From the NCBI RefSeq assembly GCF_000620065.1, contig NZ_JHVI01000020.1:17036-81035 (forward strand): 64,000 nucleotides of DNA, given 5' to 3'. The notes beneath the pieces were generated by a model. That model saw only the letters and a list, made by a program, of their open reading frames with translations. It was not told where the DNA came from and searched no databases. The DNA comes from Meiothermus cerbereus DSM 11376. Its GTDB lineage: Bacteria; Deinococcota; Deinococci; Deinococcales; Thermaceae. Position numbers and translations under genes: made by a program. Below are positions 45,286 through 54,347 of this stretch, in pieces. How positions within the stretch are numbered: the stretch's first letter is position 1; each line of letters opens with the position of its first letter.

Positions 45286-46418
45286 TTTGTACCTCCCGTC
45301 ATCGAAATAATCGCTTTGGCGGCTTCCGTCGAAGTGGGGTACATATAAACTGGACGACCCTGCAAAAGGGCCTTGGCTTCTTCCTCGGCGGTACCAGCGA
45401 CCCGCATGGCCACTGGCTTGGTCAGGATGCCCTCATCAAGCGCACGGATGACCCCTTTGGCCACTTCGTCGGCCCGGGTGATACCGCCAAAGATGTTGAT
45501 AAAAATGCCCTTTACATCCGGGTCTTTTAGCACCACCTTGAGGGCGTTGTACACCACATCGGCCTTGGCGCCACCTCCGATGTCCAGGAAGTTGGCGGCC
45601 TTGCCGCCGCAGCGCTGAACCAGGTCGAGGGTGTACATGACCAGACCGGCGCCGTTGCCAATTACGCCAATGTTGCCATCGAGCTTGACGTAGCTGAAGC
45701 CGTAGTTCGAGGCCTCAACCTCGAGGGGATGTTCGGCCTCAAACTCGCGCAATGGGGTCAGTTCGGGGTGGCGATACAGGGCGTTGTCGTCCAACACTAT
45801 TTTCGCGTCGGCTGCTACTACCTCGCCGGTATCGGTGATGACCAGCGGGTTAATCTCGGCGGTGGAAGCATCGATACCCACATAGGCCTGGTACAGCTTG
45901 ACCAGCACATCGGCCAGCTTGTTAAGGTTGCCTTCCATGCCCGCACGCTTGACCAGCTCACGTGCCTCAAAGGGGCGCAGCCCCTTATGGGGGTCGATAG
46001 GATACTTGATGAGGGCCTCAGGCCGGGTGGCTGCCACCTCTTCGATGTCCATACCCCCTTCTTTGGAGAGCATGAGCACCACCCGCTGGCTCACACGATC
46101 CAGAATCATGCCCGCGTAATACTCCTGGGCGATATTCAGGCCTTTGGCTACCAGCACCTTTTTGGTGATGAAACCCTTGATGTTGAGGCCCAGTATTTGC
46201 GCGGCCTTTTCACGGGCCTCTTCGGGGCTGCGGGCTAGCTTTACACCACCCGCTTTGCCCCGCCCACCTGTGTGTACCTGGGCTTTGATGACAACCAGGT
46301 CGCCATACTCGCTGGCGATTTGCTTGGCCTCGTCGGCGGTAAAGGCGACTTTGCCTGGGGGAACCGGTATGCCGTATTTGGCGAGGATGTCTTTAGCCTG
46401 ATACTCGTGTAGATTCAC
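45282..46418 (-). CDS. sucC: Succinyl-CoA synthetase beta subunit
   Basis: 378-residue nucleotide-binding subunit (ATP-grasp) of succinyl-CoA synthetase. [19 protein letters not shown] start, [29 protein letters not shown] and [16 protein letters not shown] are family motifs. GTG at 46418 is chosen because GGAGG ends 5 nt upstream and the conserved NLHEYQ follows it; a longer reading frame upstream is not homologous. A perfect TATAAT promoter is 60 bp upstream. Confidence 0.95.
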   Translation of the reverse strand: MNLHEYQAKDILAKYGIPVPPGKVAFTADEAKQIASEYGDLVVIKAQVHTGGRGKAGGVKLARSPEEAREKAAQILGLNIKGFITKKVLVAKGLNIAQEYYAGMILDRVSQRVVLMLSKEGGMDIEEVAATRPEALIKYPIDPHKGLRPFEARELVKRAGMEGNLNKLADVLVKLYQAYVGIDASTAEINPLVITDTGEVVAADAKIVLDDNALYRHPELTPLREFEAEHPLEVEASNYGFSYVKLDGNIGVIGNGAGLVMYTLDLVQRCGGKAANFLDIGGGAKADVVYNALKVVLKDPDVKGIFINIFGGITRADEVAKGVIRALDEGILTKPVAMRVAGTAEEEAKALLQGRPVYMYPTSTEAAKAIISMTGGTK

Positions 46419-46481
46419 GCTTGCCTCCGTAGATGTGGCTTTTTTGGCCAACCAAACAGCCGCATTAAGCTGCCGCACGCC

Positions 46482-46510
46482 ATTATATGTTCTTTTACCA
46501 AGACGGATAA
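46482..46510 (-). promoter_or_regulatory. Promoter of sucCD
   Basis: TTATCC (46510-46505), 17-bp spacer, consensus TATAAT (46487-46482) reading toward sucC; leader of about 55 nt. No terminator for the gene at 46596 is visible in the small gap. Confidence 0.65.
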
Positions 46511-46595
46511 TCCCATCCCTTGCCTGGGCCATACCGTTCCAGCGCGGTCTACCCAGGGCAAAAGTTCCACCAGCTCAATAGATTGTGCCTGTTGC

Positions 46596-49160
46596 TTATT
46601 TACATAAATCGTTGCGGCAGATGTCCAGCACTGCCCAGTCTCGCCCTGGCTGAACCACCAGTTTGACCCATAGCGTGCCGCCTTCGCTGTAGTACTTGTT
46701 CCCAGCGCTGCTGTCGAAATCGGCTCGAGAAGTAGCAGGTTCTAGTTTGTTGCGGTTGTCAATCCAGGAGTCGCGGTAGATGAAGGGTGCCCCGCCGTAG
46801 GGCATGGCCAAGATAATGTGGTCTCCAGGCAAGCCATTGTCAAAATGCAGCTTGAGTTTGCTGGGCATGGTTCCTGTCACACCCAGGGTATAGCTACGGC
46901 CCTTGATGACGGTGGCTCCAAAGCGGGTGTTGTCGCCGTCTTTGGGTGAGCCCCACATGCGAAAGACTGGGTTGCTGCTGTCCTGCCGGATTAGCGAGAC
47001 CGGGGCGATGTTGCCTCCGCTTTGGTTGATGATGTACAGCCGAGCGTAGCCATAATTGCACACAGCGGCGTTCCAGTCTGGTTTTGTTTTGCAGTTGGCA
47101 TCGAGCAGGAAGGGGTTGTTGAGCACAATGGCGTGGCCAGGTTTGCCGCTGACCGAGCCGTCGAGGTCCACAAAAACGCTGCCGCGGTAGCCATCGGCGT
47201 TCTCGTCTTTACTAATTTCCTCGGGTGTGGGTTCGGGTCGGGGCGGCAGGTATACCGGCTTGGCGTTGAAAAAGCGGGCGCCCTCGGCAAAGTTCCGGCT
47301 GTCAATGGGAAAAGCGGTAAAGCGCAGGTAGCTCATGGCCCCGGCCTCACGGGTTTCGCTTTGTCCGCCCTGGGCATTCTGGATTTGCAGAGGCTGGAAG
47401 TTGACAAAGTGCACGTTGCGAAAGCCAACCCTGCCATCGTAGAACTCAAATCCGCGGATCGGGAAGTTGTCTTGAATCGGGCCCCCATTGCTCGCGGCCC
47501 AGGGTCTTGGCAGGCTGCGGCCATCTACCCCGCGGAACTCCCAGGCTTCGGGGTAGCCTTTATTCTCGCTGTCGCCGACGATAAGTGAGTCTTCGAGTGT
47601 ACTTGCTGATGAAGCAAAGGTTACCCCAATGGCATTATCGGCCAGTTTTGCCCCGGTCATTTTGTGGTTGACGCCGCGGAACCAGGCGGCGTTGCCGCGG
47701 TTTTTGTAGGCCGTGAAGTTTTTGAACTCAGCTATTACGGGCGGGTTTTGGGTGTTGTCGTTGCTGCTGTTGGCGGGGTTGCTGCGGGGGTTGTAAGCGG
47801 AGGGCTCCGCCTCCAGGGTGTCCTTGTTGGGGCCCCGGTCCACCATCAGGCCGTCCCAGTTGGAATGGGCTACGTTTCCGGAAAACTCGCCCAGGGGGGT
47901 ACGACGGGGCCAGATGGCGGTGGTGGCCGATGGGCCGGTGGGGTGTTCGGGCAGGGCGTACCAGAAGCCCGTATGGTGAGAGCCGGCAGCTACGTTGTTG
48001 CGCACGATATTGTCGGGGTGGCTAATCCAGAAGGTGGCTGGGGTTTGATCGGTGGGGATTACCCCAAGTTCACCATTGTTCTTGTTGGGACGGCGGGTCA
48101 GAATACCCAGGTTGCCTTCGATAAGGTTATTGCTTTCGGCGCCGTCCTCGAGGAAATAGCAGTGGCCCAGGGCGTTGTAGGCCACGTTGCCGACCACCTC
48201 GACCTCGTTGGTACCGTGTACTGTGACGCAGCGGTTGAAGGAATCGTGGATGGAGGAATGCTTGATGTACTGCCCTCGAGCCCTGCCCACAAGGTGCCAG
48301 TGGATGGGGTAGCGGGCCAGCTGGTTGCGCTGCCCCATGCGGTACAGCTCAACCCCAGAAACCCGCATGGTGCTTCCCATCATGGCCATGATGTGGCCCC
48401 CGAAGCCAGAACTGTTCGAGGAGTCATCCCCGCGAATCAGGATGTTGCGGGAAAGTAACCCGACCTCACCCCGCTGGTCTACCCCGAAGGTAATCTCACC
48501 GAAGGTAATCTCACCGAAGTGAGGGTAGCTGAGCGGTTGATCCAAGCTGAGGGTGTTGCCGGAAATTGCTGTGATGGTACGCACCTCGGCCTGCTCAGGG
48601 TTGTAATCGGTGGAGGCCAGCACGATGCGGTCGCCCACGCGCCAGTCGCGCGCATCCAGCACGGTAATCTGACTGGCCTCACGGGGTGCCGTTTGAGCCA
48701 GCCTGGTCCAGCCTTTGCGGGGTTCGCCATGCAGCTCCAGGATGCCCCCCATGACCCCCAGCACCTTGGTGCCCATGCCCATCTGGTCTTCACTGGGGTT
48801 GTTGCCGGTGAGGGTGATGATGGCGCGGTGGCGGAAGGGGCGCTCGGGGGTACCGACCTCGAGCCTGCCATGCACCATGATCCAGTCTGCGCGAAGCTCG
48901 AGGTCCTTATCGGCAAAGCGCAGTACGCCGTTGATGGTCAGTCCCCTGACTGCCGCGTTTTCGTCGAGCTCAACAGCCACGCCACAGGGGATGTCCGCTA
49001 CTTCTCCGGCCTTTGGCTTTTGCCCACCGGGCCAGGTGTTTGGATCGGACCAGAGCCCGCTGCGGCCAGGGTTGATGCAGTTGGATGAGGGCGCACTCGC
49101 GCCATCCGTGTTACAAGCCGCCAAAAAAGCGATAAACAGAAGACCCAGCCAACGCTTCAT
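46596..49160 (-). CDS. G8-domain and right-handed beta-helix lipoprotein (CEMIP/TMEM2-like)
   Basis: 854 residues. A lipoprotein signal (MKRWLGLLFIAFLAAC, lipobox LAAC) anchors it outside. Residues about 35-150 form a G8 domain (LWSDPNTWPGGQKPKAGEVA opening). A long parallel beta-helix follows (HGTNEVEVVGNVAYNALGH, IRGDDSSNSSGFGGHI, DNIVRNNVAAGSHHTGFWY), the architecture of vertebrate CEMIP/TMEM2 and fibrocystin-like proteins, some of which degrade hyaluronan. A polysaccharide-binding or depolymerising role is the inference. GGGGGAGT lies before the ATG; an earlier in-frame start is unlikely. It is a single-gene unit. Confidence 0.8.
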   Translation of the reverse strand: MKRWLGLLFIAFLAACNTDGASAPSSNCINPGRSGLWSDPNTWPGGQKPKAGEVADIPCGVAVELDENAAVRGLTINGVLRFADKDLELRADWIMVHGRLEVGTPERPFRHRAIITLTGNNPSEDQMGMGTKVLGVMGGILELHGEPRKGWTRLAQTAPREASQITVLDARDWRVGDRIVLASTDYNPEQAEVRTITAISGNTLSLDQPLSYPHFGEITFGEITFGVDQRGEVGLLSRNILIRGDDSSNSSGFGGHIMAMMGSTMRVSGVELYRMGQRNQLARYPIHWHLVGRARGQYIKHSSIHDSFNRCVTVHGTNEVEVVGNVAYNALGHCYFLEDGAESNNLIEGNLGILTRRPNKNNGELGVIPTDQTPATFWISHPDNIVRNNVAAGSHHTGFWYALPEHPTGPSATTAIWPRRTPLGEFSGNVAHSNWDGLMVDRGPNKDTLEAEPSAYNPRSNPANSSNDNTQNPPVIAEFKNFTAYKNRGNAAWFRGVNHKMTGAKLADNAIGVTFASSASTLEDSLIVGDSENKGYPEAWEFRGVDGRSLPRPWAASNGGPIQDNFPIRGFEFYDGRVGFRNVHFVNFQPLQIQNAQGGQSETREAGAMSYLRFTAFPIDSRNFAEGARFFNAKPVYLPPRPEPTPEEISKDENADGYRGSVFVDLDGSVSGKPGHAIVLNNPFLLDANCKTKPDWNAAVCNYGYARLYIINQSGGNIAPVSLIRQDSSNPVFRMWGSPKDGDNTRFGATVIKGRSYTLGVTGTMPSKLKLHFDNGLPGDHIILAMPYGGAPFIYRDSWIDNRNKLEPATSRADFDSSAGNKYYSEGGTLWVKLVVQPGRDWAVLDICRNDLCK
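48484..48513. repeat. 15-bp tandem duplication inside the G8-domain gene
   Basis: CCGAAGGTAATCTCA occurs twice in a row and is followed by a partial third unit (CCGAAG). It adds exactly five residues, giving GEITFGEITFG in the protein, so the frame is kept. It looks like recent replication slippage. Confidence 0.85.
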
Positions 49161-49369
49161 CCAGACTCCCCCAAATAGTGTTGTGCAGAAAGACCCCAGC
49201 CGCAAGGGCCTTTACGCAACTAACTTTTAGGATACGCTCGAGGTAACTCTTAATTCCTAGACCTTGCATTAAGGTTTGCTTTATAAACTGCTAAATTGGC
49301 CCCCGAAGACCAGCTTGAACCAGCCCGACCAAGACATGCAGCTTGTTTGCCAAATGGCCCTGCGCGGCC

Positions 49370-49398
49370 TAGACAAAGCTTCGCGTCCGCTCTATACT
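49370..49398 (+). promoter_or_regulatory. Promoter of tRNA-Pro
   Basis: TAGACA (49370-49375), 17 bp, TATACT (49393-49398); the tRNA begins 17 nt later. The remainder of the gap from 49161 holds no gene that I can see. Confidence 0.65.
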
Positions 49399-49414
49399 CA
49401 ATACTCGCTGGCGC

Positions 49415-49491
49415 CGAGGAGTAGCGCAGCCTGGTAGCGCACCTGCTTCGGGAGCAGGGGGTCGCTGGTTCGAATCCAGTCTCCTCGACCA
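49415..49491 (+). tRNA. tRNA-Pro (anticodon CGG)
   Basis: 77-nt cloverleaf with encoded CCA. Acceptor CGAGGAG / CTCCTCG with the C1-G72 pair characteristic of tRNA-Pro, D-arm GCGC...GCGC, anticodon stem CCTGC/GCAGG with loop TTCGGGA, so the anticodon is CGG, and T-arm GGTTCGAATCC. Confidence 0.97.
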
Positions 49492-49561
49492 ACCAATCCG
49501 CGCTGTTTGTTCTTTTAACTCGGGCCTGAAGGTCAAAGCTCTCACCCGATTCAAATAACGT

Positions 49562-49589
49562 TTAGCGAAACTCGGGAAGGGATAAACTG
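49562..49589 (+). promoter_or_regulatory. Candidate promoter of the secreted protein gene
   Basis: TTTAGC (49562-49567), 16-bp spacer and TAAACT (49584-49589), about 65 nt before the ATG at 49661. Confidence 0.4.
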
Positions 49590-49660
49590 GTGCCCTGTAG
49601 GTACAGACACCATACCGGAGATACCGAAGCAGCGGCATCTCCGCGCACCACGGTTGAGTC

Positions 49661-50035
49661 ATGAAGCGCTTTCTTGTTCTTGTGGTGGCCCTGATCTCCA
49701 GCGGGATGGTTGCTGGACAGTCGAGCCCGTACCGCTTGAGGGTTCTTTCCTGGAGTTGTCAGGCATTTCCTCGCGGTGTCCTGATTCAGGGGACGGTGCG
49801 AAACATCAGCTCGAGGCCTTTGCAGGACTTGCGGGTGAATGCCCGGATTATTGGGCCGGGACTGCGCATGGCAACCAACTCAGCGCCCTTGCAGGATCGC
49901 AACCTGCTTCCGGGCGAGTCGGCCCGTTTTGAGCTGCGGATTCGCACAAACTTCGATACAGTTAGCCGTTGCGAACTGTGGTTTCGCAATCCAAAGGTCA
50001 TTCAAATTGCAACCCTGGTGCCCAACCCGCGCTAA
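49661..50035 (+). CDS. Small secreted protein, FxLYD-like
   Basis: 124 residues with a signal peptide (MKRFLVLVVALISSGMVAGQ). The mature part is one beta-sandwich-like unit: GVLIQGTVRNISSRPLQDLR and LLPGESARFELRIRTNF, the pattern of FxLYD/DUF3426-type domains that describe how groups are attached to envelope proteins. Function unknown. A truncated copy of its N-terminal part follows at 50140. Confidence 0.7.
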   Translation: MKRFLVLVVALISSGMVAGQSSPYRLRVLSWSCQAFPRGVLIQGTVRNISSRPLQDLRVNARIIGPGLRMATNSAPLQDRNLLPGESARFELRIRTNFDTVSRCELWFRNPKVIQIATLVPNPR

Positions 50036-50139
50036 GCCTGGTCAGAACAGGAAAGCGTGCGTTTTGCTGGATGGGTTGGCCACAACACAACCCGTTTTAC
50101 CGCAGCACAGGGCAGCCCGGCTTTGGTAGCATTAGCTGT

Positions 50140-50268
50140 ATGAGATTAGATGCCATTTTGCTGGGAATCTTCTGGTTTTTTGGATTGACTCAGGCCCAGG
50201 GTACGGTGTACAAGCTTCGGGTAACCGATCCCGACCCGGGTGCCTGGGCAGTAGCAGCAAAGGTGTAG
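50140..50268 (+). CDS. 42-residue secreted peptide, truncated paralogue of the preceding gene
   Basis: MRLDAILLGIFWFFGLTQAQ is a plausible signal peptide, and the following GTVYKLRVTDPDPG resembles SSPYRLRVLS after the signal of the gene at 49661. It ends at TAG just before rsmD, with the GTG/ATG start of rsmD overlapping or 2 nt later, so it may be co-translated. It is either a small secreted peptide or the remains of a duplicated gene. A TAGCAT box 8 nt before the ATG could drive it. Confidence 0.4.
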   Translation: MRLDAILLGIFWFFGLTQAQGTVYKLRVTDPDPGAWAVAAKV

Positions 50269-50270
50269 TG

Positions 50271-50810
50271 ATGCTGCGAATTTTGGGTGGAACGGCCAGA
50301 GGGGTGGCCTTAAAGGTACCGGAATCGGCGCGGCCCAGCCCGGTGCGGCTGCGCAAGGCCCTGTTCGACTTTTTGCGCTTTCGCTACCCCCGCCGGGGCC
50401 GCTTCCTGGATTTGTATGCGGGCAGTGGTGCGGTGGGGCTCGAGGCGGCCTCGGAGGGATTTGAAACCACCCTGGTGGAAAAAGACCGCCAGGCGATTCA
50501 GTTTTTGCGTGAAAACGCCAGCAAAGCCCGCCTGAAGGTCAGGATTGAAGGGATGCCGGTAGAGCGCTATTTGCTGGAAGCCAAACGACAGGGTCTGCGC
50601 TTTACGGTAGCCTTTATGGCCCCTCCTTACCCCCATGACCTGTTGCAGGATTTTGAGCGTTTGCTCGAGGCCCAGGTGGTCGAACCTGGGGGCCTGTACA
50701 TCTTGCAGCACCCTACCGAGCTCTACTTGCCAACGGGAGAGCGTCGGGAGTATGGCTACAACTGCCTTACCATAATCGAGGCAGAGGCAGTTCAGGCCCA
50801 ACCGCAATAG
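50271..50810 (+). CDS. rsmD: 16S rRNA m2G966 methyltransferase RsmD
   Basis: 179-residue SAM-dependent methyltransferase. MLRILGGTARGVALKVP and RPSPVRLRKALFDFLR open the protein, LDLYAGSGAVGLEAASEG binds SAM, and the catalytic tetrad position reads MAPPYPHD. In most RsmD proteins this is DPPY/NPPY; here the acidic/amide residue is Ala. I recall the same APPY in Thermus homologues, so it may be lineage-specific. ATG 50271 has AAAGGTG 5 nt upstream. Confidence 0.88.
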   Translation: MLRILGGTARGVALKVPESARPSPVRLRKALFDFLRFRYPRRGRFLDLYAGSGAVGLEAASEGFETTLVEKDRQAIQFLRENASKARLKVRIEGMPVERYLLEAKRQGLRFTVAFMAPPYPHDLLQDFERLLEAQVVEPGGLYILQHPTELYLPTGERREYGYNCLTIIEAEAVQAQPQ

Positions 50811-50835
50811 GGCGATTTTCGGTAAGAACCCCTGA

Positions 50836-51396
<561 letters not shown>

Positions 51397-51399
51397 AGT

Positions 51400-52989
51400 A
51401 TGAAAACACATCAGAGCAAATACGGCAAAGCCTTGGAAATAGGCCATCTGATCGGGGAGGAAGAGGTTTTTGAAGGTCGGCTGCTCGAGCGCCACAACCC
51501 CGCCGACCGTGCCGACCTGATCGCCCGCTTCCCCGAAGCCTCCAAAGAAACCCTGCGAAAAGCGGCCCTTACCGCCCAAAAGGCCTTCCAGGAGTGGTCG
51601 CGTACCCCTGCGCCGGTGCGTGGAGCGGTGCTCTTGAACCTGGCCGGGGTCTTGACCCGCGAGAAAGACACCCTGGTGCGGCTGATGGTGCGCGAAGTGG
51701 GCAAGACCTTCAAAGAGGCCGGTGGGGATGTGCAGGAGGCCATCGACACCGCCGTCTTCTTCGCCTCGGAAGGGCGCCGGCTTTACGGCCAGACCGTGCC
51801 CAGCGAGATGAAGAACAAGGAGCTCTTTACCTTCCGCCGACCCGTCGGGGTGGTGGGGATGATTACGGCGGGCAATTTTCCCATTGCGGTGCCCTCCTGG
51901 AAACTGATTCCGGCCATACTGACCGGCAATACGGTGGTGTGGAAGCCCTCCGACGACTCCCCGGCGCTCTCGTATGTGCTGGTCAAGCTCTTCGAGGAGG
52001 CTGGATTGCCCCCGGGCGTGATTAATGTAGTGTTTGGCGGCGGCAAGGATTCCTCCGGCCAGTGGTTGGTAGAACTCATGGACGAAGGGCTGCTGAACAA
52101 ATTCGCCTTCACCGGAAGCACCGCGGTGGGGCGCTGGATTGGCGAGGTGGCTGGCCGCAACCTGTTGCGCCCGACCCTCGAGCTCGGTGGCAAAAACCCC
52201 CTGGTGGTGTTGCGCGACAGCGACTTGGATCTAGCGGTGGAGGGGGCCTGGTGGAGCGCTTTTGCAACCGGAGGCCAGCGCTGTACCAGCGCGGGCAACA
52301 TCATCGTGGATGCCCCCATCTACGACGAGTTCAAAAAGCGCTTCCTGGAAAAAACCGAGTCTACCGTGGTGGGCAACCCGATCCAGTACCCCGACGTCAA
52401 CTACGGGCCATTTATCAACGCCCGCCTGTACGAGCGCTGGATTGAGCACTATACCTGGGGCCAGGCCGACGGCGCCAACCTGCTGTTTGGCAAAGCCCGT
52501 ATTACTACTGCGAACCCTTACCCCCACTTCAAGGGCGACCCCGAGGCGGGCTTGTTCGGCTGGCCCACAGTCTGGGAGGCCCGGCCTGGCATGAAGCAGT
52601 TTGAGCAGGAAATTTTTGGCCCCACCATCAACCTGGTGCGGGTGGACGGCCTGGACGAAGCCATCCGAGCGGCCAACGCCCACCCCTATGGGCTCTCGAG
52701 TGCGGTGTACACCAACCGCCGCGACTGGGCCTACCGCTTCAAGAACGAGATCAAAGCCGGCATGACCAGCATCAACAACTCCACCGTGGGGGCCGAGGCC
52801 CACCTGCCTTTTGGGGGCATTCGGGGCAGTGGCAATGGGGCGCGCGAAAGCGGCATCTGGGTGATCGAGGAATACACCTACTGGCAGGCCGTGAACGAAG
52901 AGTATTCCGGCAAGCTGCAACTGGCCCAGATGGATACCGACTACACCAGGCCCCGCGCGCCCACCAGTTGGGCCCAGATTTTGGAGTAA
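51400..52989 (+). CDS. NAD(P)-dependent aldehyde dehydrogenase with C-terminal arm
   Basis: 529 residues, longer than usual because of a C-terminal extension (after about residue 495) that recalls the extended arm of the Thermus thermophilus ALDHTt. Catalytic Glu261 (LRPTLELGGKNP) and Cys295 (GGQRCTSAGN) are present, and PVGVVGMITAGNFPIAVPSW forms the substrate/Asn region. Broad aldehyde specificity is likely; amino-adipate semialdehyde or 1-pyrroline-type substrates cannot be excluded. It follows coaD by 3 bp. Confidence 0.88.
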   Translation: MKTHQSKYGKALEIGHLIGEEEVFEGRLLERHNPADRADLIARFPEASKETLRKAALTAQKAFQEWSRTPAPVRGAVLLNLAGVLTREKDTLVRLMVREVGKTFKEAGGDVQEAIDTAVFFASEGRRLYGQTVPSEMKNKELFTFRRPVGVVGMITAGNFPIAVPSWKLIPAILTGNTVVWKPSDDSPALSYVLVKLFEEAGLPPGVINVVFGGGKDSSGQWLVELMDEGLLNKFAFTGSTAVGRWIGEVAGRNLLRPTLELGGKNPLVVLRDSDLDLAVEGAWWSAFATGGQRCTSAGNIIVDAPIYDEFKKRFLEKTESTVVGNPIQYPDVNYGPFINARLYERWIEHYTWGQADGANLLFGKARITTANPYPHFKGDPEAGLFGWPTVWEARPGMKQFEQEIFGPTINLVRVDGLDEAIRAANAHPYGLSSAVYTNRRDWAYRFKNEIKAGMTSINNSTVGAEAHLPFGGIRGSGNGARESGIWVIEEYTYWQAVNEEYSGKLQLAQMDTDYTRPRAPTSWAQILE

Positions 52990-53029
52990 AACCAAGGTTG
53001 GCAATCGCACTCTTCACAGTCGTTGCCTC

Positions 53030-53104
53030 ATACCGGATTCAAGCGGATAACTTCGGTCGGGTTAGTTCGCCACCGAACGGTGACAAACTAGCCGAATCTG
53101 GTAT
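53030..53104 (+). repeat. Dispersed palindromic repeat, copy 4 (75 bp, internally deleted)
   Basis: Both ends are kept (ATACCGGATTC, GAATCTGGTAT) as is hairpin 2 (three changes: C/T, AAAC, TAGC), but hairpin 1 and most of the spacer are missing; after GGATTCAA it reads GCGGATAACTTCGGTCGGG. Decay in hairpin 2 arms indicates an old or inactive copy. It is between the aldehyde dehydrogenase and convergent coxE. Confidence 0.85.
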
Positions 53105-53140
53105 GACACTCTGTTTAGCCACTCGGAGAAGCACTTTGAG

Positions 53141-54343
53141 CTATCTACGCATTTTGAGCTGATACGTGAGCCGGGCGAACTCTTCGGGGTTTTGGGCAGA
53201 GCAGAATCGGTCGAGGTAGGGGAGGGCGGTCTTCATGCAGTTGGCCCTGGGGTCGTAGTCTTTGCTGTTGAGCAGGGGGTTTAGCCAGATTAGGGCGGCG
53301 CTGCGCTGGTAAATTTTGCGCAGGGCCAAATCCAGGATTTCTGTTGCTCCGGTGTCGAGTCCATCGCTGGCGATAATGACCACGCTGTCGCCTCGGATCA
53401 GTCCGCCGTACTGCCGCTCGAGCTGTAACAAGTTTTCACCAATGCTGGTTCCGCCACCCCAAGCCTGGCCCAGCCGACTGAGTCTGGGACGCATGGTAAG
53501 GGTTTTGGCTTTTTCGAGCTGTCGGGTTACACGCTGAAGCTGGGTGGAGAACACAAAAACCTCGACCCGGTTGCAGCGCATTCGCAAGGCCAGGGCAAAC
53601 TGCAACAGGCGGTCGGTGTAGTCTTGCATCGAGCGGCTGCCGTCCAGCACGAACAAGAAGCGGGGCTGGCGTTTGGGGTGCTGCTGCCAGGCGGGATAGA
53701 TGGGGTCACCGCCGGTGTGCAGGGCTTTGCGCAGGGTGCGTCTGAGGTGAAACCGCAGCCCTTTGCTGGCCAGTACCCAGCCTCGGCTTCGCCCCAGCCG
53801 CACCTGGTTGACCATCTGGGTCGCAGCTTGCAGCATGGCCTCGAGGTCTTCCTGGGGTATTTCCACCTCCTGCGCCTCGGCGCCCGCGGTTCGGCTGAAC
53901 ATAGCTTTGAGCAAAGGGGCGGCCCAGTCGGCCGTAGTGTCGTGGTCTGGTCGCATAAGGCCTTTGTTCCCCTGGTCTTCCTGGCTGTTTGAGGCTTCCG
54001 AGAGGCTGGGTTGGGCCGCCTGAGTTGTCTCCTGGGCTTCTTCCAGGGTGCCGGGGGGTGCTGATCGAATGTTGCTGCTTGAGGGCCGTTGTCGGCTCTG
54101 CAAGAAAAACTGGAAGAATAAATCGTCGAAGACCCGCTCCTGCTCGAGGTTGCTGCACATCACCAGCTTGAGGGCCTGTCGAACCTCCTGCAGATTGCCC
54201 AGATGTACGGCCTCGAGCGCAAGCAGGCTGTCCTGGACTTCCTGCGGCCCTAGGTTGAACTTCTGAACGGTGTGGCGCAGGTGCTCGCTGAAGGCCACCA
54301 GGTTCTCCAGCAGGCTGCCATGTGGAAAATCGCTCAATGACAT
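53141..54343 (-). CDS. coxE: VWA-domain protein CoxE
   Basis: 400 residues; a CoxE-type von Willebrand A protein needed to mature the CO dehydrogenase active site. The MIDAS motif is DGSRSM, with the metal-site Thr in GGTSIGEN and Asp in ASDGLDTGA. The N-terminal part is poorly conserved and has a Gln/Ser/Glu-rich stretch. It is the last gene of the cox cluster and 4 bp after coxD, with which CoxE-type proteins act as a chaperone pair. Confidence 0.88.
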   Translation of the reverse strand: MSLSDFPHGSLLENLVAFSEHLRHTVQKFNLGPQEVQDSLLALEAVHLGNLQEVRQALKLVMCSNLEQERVFDDLFFQFFLQSRQRPSSSNIRSAPPGTLEEAQETTQAAQPSLSEASNSQEDQGNKGLMRPDHDTTADWAAPLLKAMFSRTAGAEAQEVEIPQEDLEAMLQAATQMVNQVRLGRSRGWVLASKGLRFHLRRTLRKALHTGGDPIYPAWQQHPKRQPRFLFVLDGSRSMQDYTDRLLQFALALRMRCNRVEVFVFSTQLQRVTRQLEKAKTLTMRPRLSRLGQAWGGGTSIGENLLQLERQYGGLIRGDSVVIIASDGLDTGATEILDLALRKIYQRSAALIWLNPLLNSKDYDPRANCMKTALPYLDRFCSAQNPEEFARLTYQLKMRR

Positions 54344-54347
54344 GGAC

